A DNA stretch of 64,000 nucleotides from Panorpa germanica (Eukaryota > Arthropoda > Insecta > Mecoptera > Panorpidae), in contig OY783208.1 of NCBI GenBank assembly GCA_963678705.1, forward strand, positions 2,728,001 to 2,792,000, in the 5' to 3' direction. A program made the position numbers and the translations under genes. Positions 35,961 through 46,807 of this stretch are shown here, piece after piece; the stretch's first letter is position 1; every line of letters starts with the position of its first letter. The notes beneath the pieces are model-generated. The model was not told the DNA's origin and made no database searches. It saw only the letters and a program-made list of their open reading frames with translations.

Positions 35961-36260
35961 TGTGATTTTGTTGAAACACGAAATAATACCAAACCACTGA
36001 ACTACAATTACTATTGGTTTACTTTGGTGTAATTATTCACTGCACTGTAATTGTTAACAGACACTGATTAAGTCAGCGAGGGCCCGGTAACTAATTTCTC
36101 GCTTCCTTTTCTCCACAGCTTTTATATCAAAATAAACACAATGAGTGCCATTAAGGAGATGTGTCATACAAGGACGGTTTTCATTTCCACATTGACGTCA
36201 TTTGGCGATGTCACACTTCCTTTGGATTAATCACGTGATTCATGTTTACATTTAGTCATT
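35961..36260 (-). promoter_or_regulatory. Gene C promoter and 5' leader
   Basis: TATA box at 36120-36126 on the minus strand, consensus CRE TGACGTCA at 36193-36200 (mutated in A and E), and E-box CACGTG at 36232-36237. Confidence 0.65.
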
Positions 36261-36429
36261 TTGTTACCTAGTTTTTACCGGTTTATCTTTTCGACAGTGT
36301 TACTTTCATTAAAATTATTAATTTGTAGTACTTTAGGTTTTAAAGAAATGTTTGTTTTCTTTTAGAAAAATATGTCCGTGATTTTAAGAAGATTGCACGA
36401 TAGGATATATTTTAAATTAAACTATTTAA

Positions 36430-36669
36430 GGTGAAACGATACTTGGCCATTTTTTCTAGCGACTCATTAAAAGTCAGTGGAAGAAAGCTTAAAATGTAGA
36501 TACGTTATTCATCTAACTAATTGCAGCTTTAGATTATGATTCGCGTTTATAGTTACTTACATAAAACGATTTAAACATAAAAAAACATGATTTTTTGAGA
36601 ATAATTAACCTGCTGTATAGTATCGCCATCTATATTTCGCTAGAAAAAATGACCAAGTATCGTTTCACC
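36430..36669. mobile_element. Foldback element, copy 2 (internally deleted)
   Basis: Starts GGTGAAACGATACTTGG after TTAA (36426-36429) and ends CGTTTCACC before TTAA (36670-36673). Most of the left arm and the loop are missing compared with 16509-17150. The two ends are almost perfect complements, so this copy gives the best view of the terminal repeat. Confidence 0.75.
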
Positions 36670-36956
36670 TTAAAATAATTTATCAAAAATCTAAGCATCT
36701 GTTAACGACATCTATTGAAGAGTATCTTAAAATATTTATGATTTGTTATGTGTTCAATAGATGACGCCCAGAGTGTATGCAACCTAAATAACACTGTCTG
36801 AATATTCATATTTAAAGACAATGAAATATGTATATATCAAAGGAATTTACAAAAACATTGACGGAATCGTTTTCGATCTACCATACGAATTTCGGTAGCA
36901 TATAGGCATATAAACCTACACCTGGAACATTACAAACATATAACGCATTTTAGTAC

Positions 36957-37282
36957 AAAAGAAAAATAAACTTTATTGAAAATGTAGCTTCCTTACATTA
37001 GTTTATTATTACATTTTATTTCTTTTTGACATTTATTTGTATAGCCAAACCCTGATGATACATTTCTGGTTACCTACCTCTCCTCTGATTAATATCCTAA
37101 ATAATGAACCATTGATACTATGTGGTAGTAGTCACGACAGAGGTAAACAGTCGTAATTAAGCAAACAACGGTATCAGGGGCCAGCGAGTGAATAATGTGA
37201 CATCTCGTGTTAGTTTAATTTGTCATTTGTGAACGAGTTGCTCATTTCCCTAATGAAACAGGGGCGTGACTTTCTTAAAGAA
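36957..37282 (-). repeat. Dispersed flank repeat R1 with a micro-inversion
   Basis: About 59 bases (37196-37254) are inverted relative to every other R1 copy; the flanking sequence is in register. Confidence 0.65.
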
Positions 37283-37624
37283 CTAATTTTAAAACAGAGA
37301 ATAGAAAGTTAAAAATAAGATTAATTCTTGCCGACAAGTTAAGTTTTGTTTTGCATAATTATAGCCTTGCCGATGTGTCTTTTATAAGGGCATGATCTTC
37401 TGATGTGCTAAGGATCTAATTCAGATCATGAACTTAATATTTAATTGGGCCAAAACTGAATTTCTATAAAACTGCACTGTACATTGATAAAGTTGGCTCA
37501 AAACCTCAAATATCCAATTATTTTTATTCAATTCGCAATATTACAGAAGTTATTAACGATTGAAATAGTCCTTTTGAATAATTAAAGGGGTAAAAAAATT
37601 CATTTCATTAACGAAGTACAAAAG

Positions 37625-38263
37625 CACTGGCGTAGCTAGGTGTGGGCCAGTCGGTGCTGGGCACCGGGGCCCTCAAGCTCAGGGGGCCCTCGGACCCTGA
37701 CCAGCGAACCTCGTATTGTACTAGCTAAAAATTCTCCCACCTTTGGAATGTAAATAAAATAGGTTGCAACACGACTTTAAGGTAGTACTGTCGGTCAAAG
37801 AGTTACCGTTTAATATTTTCTAAAATTTGGCGTATTAGTAGATTATAATAAGACAATGATCTCGTTAAATTTTAGAAAAACTGCAGAGAACCAGTAAAAA
37901 GATATTGAACTTTGAATTTTTGAATTTAACATTGAGGCTTATGAGAAATCACAGTTTTTATTTCATTTTATAGAAAGAGCTGTTTAGATTTAGATTTATC
38001 GAAGGTAGACCAGCTAAGCATTGTTGTGAGGTATGCAGTAATAACCAGGGCCGTATTCCTGAGTCCTGCGAACAATGATCGTGATCGAACAGATCTGATT
38101 TACTGAGTGAAACATTTTATGAATTACTTTTAAAAGAGTATTCCTGAACATTTCCTGAATTGTATTATTAATTATTATTATCTTCACATTATGTTCACTT
38201 TTAAAAGTGATTCGTAAAATGTTTCACTCCAGTTAGGTCCAGGGTTACCTAGCTACGCCACTG
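37625..38263. mobile_element. hAT-type MITE, copy 2
   Basis: Same ends and position as 18110-18749, flanked by TACAAAAG and TACAAAAC-like 8-mers. The insertion is therefore older than the large duplication. Confidence 0.85.
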
Positions 38264-38754
38264 TACAAAACAGCTGAAAGTTAAATGTAACAGCGTTTTG
38301 ACACCAACAAATATTACGCAGTTAAACTTTAAATAGCTATATCTCCGTTAATTTTTGAATATTTATAAAATAAAAACGACAATATACGTTTATTAACTAA
38401 TATTTCAATAAAGAATTAGAAAATCGACCATAAAAAGTCATTTCACAGCTCAATTACTAAAATAAAATATTAAATCGCACAAAAAAAAACAAATAAAAGT
38501 AAAATACCTTTATTTAGTTCATTTATACTATTTTTAGACATTTGCTGTTGTTTCTTTTGTGAAATATTATTTATTAAGTGAAAATAATTAATTTGTAATT
38601 TTAGCTCGACGCTTTCAATAATGCAAAACTATAGGGATCGTGCGTGAAATATAGAGGCAGCACTGCAGTCGGAGCGAGCGCTCTCAGGTGCTTGATTGGT
38701 GAACATAGTGGGATCAAAACAAACATTTAATAACATTAAAAAAAAATTATAACT

Positions 38755-39604
38755 ATGGATAAAATAATAAAATATGGATTTCAACCTGTAGTTAATAATA
38801 TAATACATGGCCAGAACGATGAAAAAGGTAAAAAATTATTCAAAGCAAAGCATGTGTACGGTGTTGTTGAAAAAACGAATAACATTAGAACTGTCATGTC
38901 ATGTCAAAGTGTATCAAATCTTTATGATGGTGACAATTTCTGTACGTTATAACATTAAAATTAGAAAGCTCGGAAATTTGTTTATTTATTTATAAGAATA
39001 ATTATATAATCATTATTTTCAGGTTGATACAAACCGATACGTTAGTACTGCTGTTTGCACCTGTAAAGCTGGTCTTGGGGGCAAGTGTAAGCATATATGT
39101 GCGTTAATTCAGTACGTTAATTCTCCCGAAACATCGTCAAAGAAAACGAGTCATTCTCAGCAATGGGGTAAGCCTACTCAAAAGCAATTACTAGGGTACG
39201 ACAAAGGTGAAAGGATGTCTAAACTCTTTCCTCCCCCAGTTTTGTCTGCTGAAATGACTCAGTTAAAACCTATCAAACTTACAGTAGCAAGTATACCTGA
39301 ATCTTTGAAAAATACACCGCTTCGAAAAATCTTGGAGCTTGAAGAGAAAGAAGATATTGTAATAACACCAGCAGGATCAATGTTAGAAATGATACAAATT
39401 AAAGCTAAAGAAGACCTCGAGAAGAAAGCAAAAAAAGTAGTAAATGATATATTTACATTGCAAACTTTGAATGTAATATTTAGTCAGGTAGTTATGGTTA
39501 CCGAGGAAATGTACACATTCTATCAAAAAGCAGCAGTTTTATTTTACCCAATACATACAAAAATTATACTCCAAATACTCTACAGAGTAACAATACATTT
39601 ATAA
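38755..39604 (+). pseudogene. SWIM zinc-finger ORF of ISL2EU, copy 2
   Basis: More complete than copy 1. The first segment (38755-38952) reads KGKKLFKAKHVYGVVEKTNN, resembling the region before the SWIM finger in known family members. The second segment is open from the acceptor near 39023 through CTCKAGLGGKCKHIC to the stop at 39604. The join between segments needs an intron or a frame change, because the first frame stops at CTL. No YqaJ nuclease follows. Confidence 0.7.
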
Positions 39605-39976
39605 TTATCATTAGTACATTACTTTTTAGTTATAAATTATAAAATGACCTAAGAATAATTTTGCACTCGAATTTTGCAAATGTGATACTAAACTGATCTT
39701 AAGAATAGTTAATTATAAATTGACAGATTAATTATCAAAGATAAGCATAAATTTGGCAATATTGAAAAAATTATTATTATTTAAATTATTTTTTGTACGA
39801 ATTAATTACGAATAGTGAGAATAGTGTCAAGAGTTATTATAAAACAAAGAAATTATAAACATTAAATGTGAAATTAATTAAGGAAATAAAACATTTGCTT
39901 TTTGGAAACAATTAAATCATTTTTATTTAATACAATTAGAAATTTAATTCGGTTTTTACAGTTGTTCGAAAAAGTT

Positions 39977-41720
39977 TCATTTGTCAACTTCTTTATCTTT
40001 AAACAATGGCTTCTGTACATTTACCAAAGCACAAATAACAAAAACAATTTCATCAATGTGAGGAAATAATGAATTAGGTACTTTTGATAGAATTCTAAAG
40101 TCCTTAATTCGTTGATTTACTCGTTCTATATGTATCCTCACAGAAGCAATGTTGTATGTTTCGTCAACTTCTTCAGGAGTGAATTTATCTTTGTGGCCAA
40201 AAGGAGGCATGATACAAATAGCATTTTTATTTTCGACTTGAGTTTTAATCTGGGGAAATCCTTTGTCGGCAAGAACAACGTCACCGGGATCAATTAAATC
40301 AATCAAACCACAATCGTTTGTAATGAAGCTATCACCAGCACGGCCACCATAACATTTGGAGACATAACTTATAAATCCATTTGGCGCACAACCCACCATA
40401 AACTTGACAGTATGATGATGTTTATATTCAGAATACATTAATACTTTTTGTCTAACTTCTGGTGGTACTTCAGTGTAAACTTCAGTACAATCAATTATCA
40501 CACGCGTGTCTGGGTAATGCCGCTTGAAAGATTCTGGTAGAGATGCACGTATTGTTGATTTTGATGGCCAAACAATAAAACTTTGCAGCAAAATATTTAA
40601 CTGCTGTATGTGTTTCACAAATATCCTATGGGCAGAAGTTCGATGAATATTGTAAAATACTGCCAATGCAGTAAATGATAAACCCGTCTTGAATTTAACT
40701 ATTGTTATCAGGAAACTTGTTTTTTTGTTTACTTTTGAGGCTTTACATTCTGGCAACATATGTTAAAAGCCATGAAAAAATTGCTAATGTCACACCTGTT
40801 AAGCTGCTCATTGCCTCGTCGGTATTAATTGAAGGGAGTCCATGAAAACCTTGACAAGATTTACTAAGATCTATATTTATTGGATCACAACTCGAATCTT
40901 GAACATTTTTTACAATTGGTATGTTAGCTTCACACATTTTATTTTGTGTTTTTTTTATTGGAATATTTACCTGTACTGATGCCGTGCTTAAATCGTTATT
41001 ATAGTTGAGATTACAAAAAAAATATGTCAAATCTTCATAAACTTCGTCTGTGACTATCTCTGTTTGACAACTGATGCTCCGTTGCACAGGCTTCATCGTA
41101 ACAGTTTCAACATGAATTTCAATCTGATGCTCTTTAACACTACTTGCTTGTTCTTCATCACCTGGCTCCATTACTGTATCCATCGTATTTTCAATGCTTA
41201 TATTATTTCTATTTTTTTCACTGACAATACATTTATTGATGTGGACTGTGTTTGTTTTACGATTTCTGACTCGTTGGAAACGTTGTAAGGATTAAATGTT
41301 TCTTTTTATATTTTCACGTCCAGGAAAAATCGAAGGAACATAAGATGGATGTAACGGATGCTCTGATTTTTCATTATTTACAAAATGGGTACTACAAATT
41401 CTCGAATATTTATTTGGTACCCAGTCTTTTGGATTTTCTCTGAAATCAAAGAAAAGAATTAAGAGGTTAAGCCATAATTATAAGAAAAATGTCACAAATA
41501 TTATATATAATTAATATATTATATAATTTATATATTAATATTATACTTACACGTAATTTTTCACTGCATTTATCCAATGTTTACGTTTTACTATTTTCCA
41601 TGAGGCTCCTAACACGCTCTCTGGAAATTTATAAAATTTCACTTCCACACCGAATCCACGTTCTCGCCGTGATGTATTATTACATCCGAAAATACAACAA
41701 TTTTTTCTCGAAGCTGACAT
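39977..41720 (-). pseudogene. THAP-DDE transposase of ISL2EU, copy 2 (broken)
   Basis: The THAP exon (41720-41551) is intact here: CCIFGC, then KFYKFPES and KHWINAVKNYV, with a GTAAGT donor. After a 111-base intron, exon 2 starts at 41439 and supplies ICSTHF. A TAA (aacatttaa near 41297) follows the THAP domain. The frame is then open through 41183-40743 until a one-base insertion near 40758 shifts it just before the helix-turn-helix. The DDE part (40759-39977) is otherwise open with all three acidic motifs. Its lesions differ from those of copy 1. Confidence 0.85.
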
Positions 41721-41863
41721 TGATAAAAAAACTTGAATATATTTTGTTTATAATTATTAAAAAGTAAATCTCTTATGTTTACGTTAAATACATGATCCCA
41801 ACTGCTTTGGATACTTGCCGCTAGTTAGCGTAAAAGTCTAGATGCACGGTCCCTATTGTTTAA

Positions 41864-42280
41864 CTTATAAGCCAGCAACGTTGCAAATCCCAATTTGAGC
41901 GGGAAATTCAAAGTCGGAATAAATATTTTATAAAATATGACAATTTATTGGTGAAAGAACCAAATCACGCATGCGTCAACACTCGTAAATTTGCAGCGTT
42001 GCAAAATTTATAATTCCTTTTTCAAAATATTTAATTTGAATTTAAATTGAAATAATATAAATTTGATATTAATTATAGGTAATTTTTAATTTATTAAACT
42101 ATTATATGCATAAAAAAATCAATTTAACAAGTAAAAAGCAGTTTAATAGGGAATTGAAAAATTCATTTTCAAAGGTACAGTCCTAATATTTGCTCGTCCC
42201 TCATGTACTTCGTATTTTGCATTTCGTATTACCGAGAGATAAACTTTTTGCATTGACGGTACGTCCTATACCTCCTTAAG
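41864..42280. repeat. Dispersed repeat R2, short copy
   Basis: Counterpart of 22282-22700. Confidence 0.6.
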
Positions 42281-43030
42281 TAACTACAGCGTGACATTAT
42301 TATTGAAACATTATAAAATTACAATTTCCGTACAAACTCGTAACAATCTGCAAACGACCATATGCTAATAATATAATAAATATAAAATACGACAAATAAA
42401 CTTATACTTAATATAAATAGTTAATACAACCAAACCGCTGCCTAGTTGTTTCTAGTAAAAAGCATTCCGCTATTCCAAATATTATTACCGCCCAAATGGT
42501 TTAAAGCAAAACACTTCGCTGTAGTAATTAGTAGTTTACGTTTGGTAATTAGAATTATTCCATCATTAACATAGCCGCAGATGTGTATTAAATATATTCA
42601 ATATAACCTCGTACTAGCAAACTTATTTACAATGGATATAGTTAGTAGAACCCATCGTTGTCGTAGAACGTGGATATATCATTATTACCTAGTTCCAACC
42701 TATCGTTGCAATACAATAGATATAGGTAGTCGAATCATCGTTTTAGTATAAAACAACAAATCACTCGTAATAACAAGAAATATTACATTTCTCTTTCAAG
42801 TTGACAAATCAGACAGTCCATTTTAAATCTAAGGTTTCAGCGACCGCCCGAAAATTATTCAATAATTCAGAGCATTAAAAACTCGCATGCGTCGTGTGCA
42901 TGAATTTCTTAATAAATTATCTATTATATACATAAAAAAATAATTGTAACTAGGCATACGTAAAACGTTCACCGAACCGCACCTTTGTTGACACTGATCC
43001 TTACTTTTTTATATGAAATTGTTTTATAAA
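42281..43030. other. Intergenic
   Basis: Counterpart of 22701-23449; nothing recognised. Confidence 0.4.
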
Positions 43031-43034
43031 TTAA

Positions 43035-43758
43035 GGGGTTACATGGGTTTCGTCGGGTAAAAAAAGACCTATTTTCAATATTTTTTTTTCAAATTATTAT
43101 TTTTTTTTTCAATTATTTATTTAATTCAAACTTTTTTCTGTCTTATTGATACATATTTAAAGAATAATTTCTGAAATTTAAAAAAAAAAAAATTTAAAAC
43201 TCCTCTATTGTGACGTCATTTCCGGTGACGCCTCGAAAAAAAGGTGCGTCCGCGTTGTCAGCATAACTCCTGACAGGATTATCTAAAGTGAAAAAACAAA
43301 AATAAGTGTTTTAGGTAAGACCATAAACTCGTGCTTAACAGAAGGAAAGAAAAAAAAAGTAAAAATTGGAATTTTGGCAGACATTTTTCCAAAAAAATGA
43401 AAATTTCGGTAAATTTGCTTGACATTTTATTTTTTTTAAAATAGTTGTTAAAAAAATTCCTTCTGTTAAGCACGAGTAAATTGTATCTCAAACACCTGTG
43501 TAAAATTTCATCAAGATCGGTTGAGTAGTTTTCGAGAAAATTTGACAACCAACTTTGAAAACACGGTTCCCAGGAAAACGCGTTTAAACTTTTGAGTAAC
43601 AATAAAACTGAATTGGAGCGCACACCTTCCAAAGGCTGTATCTCCGAAACTATTATTCGGATCGACTTGAAAATTTAGGATAATATTCTTGAGATGTTGT
43701 AGAAATTAATAAGCCAAAAAGAAAAAAAAACTTGAACACACGAAACCCATGTAACCCC
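43035..43758. mobile_element. piggyBac-like MITE, copy 2
   Basis: GGGGTTACATGGGTTTCG to CGAAACCCATGTAACCCC, flanked by TTAA at 43031-43034 and 43759-43762. It differs from copy 1 mainly in homopolymer lengths. The 117-codon minus-strand frame (43279-43632) is a by-product of A/T runs. Confidence 0.85.
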
Positions 43759-43762
43759 TTAA

Positions 43763-44655
43763 ACGCTTTGAGTCAAGCAATGGTATCCAAAACGGAAACT
43801 TGTAGAAAATGACCACATTATAAAGTAAATAAAATAATTTACAAATTTAAATGCGACTACGATAAATTGAGAATTGAATCAGCCAATTACAACGTCTCTT
43901 TGTTCGATAAACTCTGGTCAATTGAAAACGACAATTTACTCAAACATTTTAATTTTAGTTTCAAAATAATATTTATTTACTTAATGTTCTGGGGCGCTAT
44001 TCCTGAGTTCAATCGAATCGTAAACTCTTCTTCTTTCCGTACAAATCACTCGATTTACTCAAAAGTGCTATTCCTGAAAATTTTACGAAAAGTACGAGTA
44101 GAGAAATCGAGCAAGAAAGTGAACATTTGCACGTCGACTATTTAGCTTACGGAATGTTCGATCGAACAGTAAATTTTAGCGATTTTTATTAGTTATCACT
44201 GTTTCAGGCCAGAGTATTTAGAAGATTTCTAGAAATGTCAAAAAAAAAAATATTTGTTGAAGTTAACCTAAAATTGTTCTATTACTTTTTATTGCGCTTT
44301 ATATTAATTTATTAAAAATGACATCTCTAAGAAGTATGGCTTTAAATAATTTAGCTACGCTTGAAGAAACGGAGTTAAATTATAAGGAAAATGAAATACA
44401 GTTAAGAAAATACAACCATTAGAATCAGAAACTAGACGTAGCCAAAACACTTAATTAATAGATCTTATTTATAATAGAACATACTGTTTATTTATTAATA
44501 AAATTAGAAACAGTATATTGTGTTTATTCTTAAATATACTTATTAAAATAAGTGCTGTTTTTTTAATCTATCGTAATTTAACAAATATAATGTATTCTAA
44601 TATTCTGTTAATGCATATAATTTTTAAAATTCAATTGTGAAATGATTAAAAGTTC
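43763..44655. other. Intergenic AT-rich block
   Basis: Counterpart of 24177-25079, including two cgctattcctg/gctattcctg motifs; no gene is seen. Confidence 0.4.
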
Positions 44656-45169
44656 TATAAAATTAATAAATAGGAGAATATATTAATTATTATGCAAACT
44701 CTGTATTCAATATTAAATTTGTACTATACTAAGATAAATGCTTCTTTTAAAATCCAGAAAAACAGTAGAAATAATAGTTTAACCAGATTAATTTAAATTT
44801 CCCGCATTTTGCTGGTCTACAAAACGTTCTACACAATATATTCAATCGAATGGAGAATGTTAGTTTCGATTGTATTCAGGAATAGTGTTTACAATTGTGA
44901 TCGAATCTTACTTCACTCGTTTCGATCGAATCTGTTCGATTGCGAACATTGCTCGCAAAATTCAGAAATAGGGCCACAGATTGTCGCGTTATCACGAGGC
45001 GATTTTAGTTGAACGAGTAAAATCGTCCGTCAATATCGACCCGTGAGAACCCTTAGAACTTATATATATATATATGGAGAGACAATGCTGGACCTGAAAG
45101 TGTGTATAAAATGTGTGCGAGAGAGAAAGGTATATGTTCCTATTTGTTCTCTATGCGCATGCGTCAAAC

Positions 45170-45619
45170 AACTGAAAAATCGACCCCAAAATCAACAAGG
45201 TCATTGAAATCAATTCCGAATCCTTCTACCTTTCATGCGGTAAACAAAGACCAAAAAAAAAATAGAAGACAAAGCATTTACCAAAATTATTTTACAAAAA
45301 ATTTACCAACTTCTAATCATTGCAGCTACAAGGTAAAATTGACGCTACAGAAGACGTCACGTTTAATGGGTTAATCTACAGGAGTAGTATACAACGGATT
45401 AGAAATGCTATTCAGAATATTGGCTCTAATGTGTTCAATACATTATTTGCGGGAGTTATTCTTAAGTAATAACAAAATCAACAAAAAACGATTGGATAAC
45501 TTACCCATGTGTTAACAGAATTGAATTTATCTTATAACGACATTTTTATAAGCTTAGAGAACCTTAAAATTATTTACTTAAATGAGAGGAACGCGGTATT
45601 CAACCGTTGTCCGAATCTA
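45170..45619 (+). pseudogene. LRR receptor pseudogene upstream of gene D, 5' part
   Basis: Equivalent of 25565-26005. An A-run (about 45252-45262) adds a further frame change in this copy. It ends FNRCPNL at the MITE. Confidence 0.75.
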
Positions 45620-46246
45620 ATGGGCTTGTGTCCTATGTCTTGATTTCTATAAAAGTGTACTATATATTGGTAAAGTGGGTTACTAGAACCTCAAATGTTC
45701 AATTATTTGTTAATAACTCCTTATATGTTAGGAGATATTAACAATTAAAAAAGTCATTTTGTCTCTTTAATTATTAAAGGGATTCAACGTTGTACACATT
45801 CCAAATGCATGTGACATCACACCCCTTACCAACCTTACTGCTCATAAATCTCAGCTATATGTATTTATATATCAAACTATCAAATATTATTTACAGCTAT
45901 TTCAAGGAACACTCAAATTCCAATATTATGTCTGCCGTAACAGGGTTAAATAAAATAAAAACTTCTTTTTTTTTTGACTTGACTTGATTATTCGAGTACC
46001 AACAGCTACAAAACATTACCACAGCACTGACCAAATCAACAAATAACTGACGTTAAAATGCATTTCACGTCATAGAAATATGGCCGACCATTTCTAGCGC
46101 TAAAACTACAATTCAAACTTTTAATTGCTATATCTCCGTCAACATTTAGATATTTAATAAAATAGACACGCAATACACATTTATTAACATCAATTTTAAT
46201 CAACGATTGAAAAATCGACCACTAAAAAATGAGGACACCGGCCCAT
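45620..46246 (+). mobile_element. MITE-1, copy 8
   Basis: Full-length, ATGGGCTTGTGTCCT to GACACCGGCCCAT, with TA on both sides and in the same pseudogene codon region as 26006-26627. Confidence 0.8.
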
Positions 46247-46480
46247 TAATTTAAATTCAAATAAAAATTAGATTGCTAATATTAAAACAGGTTCTTTCAT
46301 CGACTTGACCAAGTTGAAAGTATTGTTGTTAGGTCATAAATTTAACGACAGTAACAGTGCATCATTTCCAACAGTTGACGAATAAATGAGATTGATTGTA
46401 ATGATTGTCTTTTCGCATTTTACCACATAACAAGGTCATATTTCTTGAGTTATTGGATTGGGCTATAATCTATTAAAGAG
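46247..46480 (+). pseudogene. LRR receptor pseudogene upstream of gene D, 3' part
   Basis: Same remnant as 26628-26860 (LTKLKVLLLGHKFND); stops are shared with the unit 1 copy. Confidence 0.7.
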
Positions 46481-46539
46481 AGTATTATCAAATTTTGTGG
46501 AAAGTAATAACACCTAAAAGGTGAACTGGTAAAAACTAG

Positions 46540-46807
46540 ATAATAAAATGACCGCATGTAAATATGAATCACGTGATGAATCCAAAGGAAGTGTGACATC
46601 GCTGAATGACGTCAATGTGAAAATGAAAACCGTCTTTGTACGACAAATCTAACGGGGCACGCCTTGTGTTTATTTTGATATAAAAACAGCTCAGAAATGA
46701 AGTGGGAAATTAGTTAATAGAACCTCGCTCATCGAAGCAGTGTCTACTTAGAACTACAGTGTGGTAAAGTGTCTTACGTGAAGGATTTAATTTTTATTCA
46801 GATCAAA
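46540..46807 (+). promoter_or_regulatory. Gene D promoter and 5' leader
   Basis: E-box CACGTG 46570-46575, CRE TGACGTCA 46607-46614, TATAAAA 46679-46685, with the same start-site block as gene B. Confidence 0.7.

Larger units (their letters stand above)
38633..41854 (+). mobile_element. ISL2EU-like DNA transposon, copy 2
   Basis: A 3222-bp element, AGGGATCGTGC to GCACGGTCCCT, flanked by AT (38631-38632, 41855-41856). It is longer than copy 1 because it keeps about 33 bases in the SWIM ORF and about 35 bases near 41240-41275. Coordinates parallel copy 1, so it duplicated with the unit rather than transposing independently. Confidence 0.88.

Noticed and set aside
43279..43632. 117-codon minus-strand frame
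   Set aside because: It spans A/T homopolymers of the piggyBac-like MITE; the unit 1 copy is interrupted.
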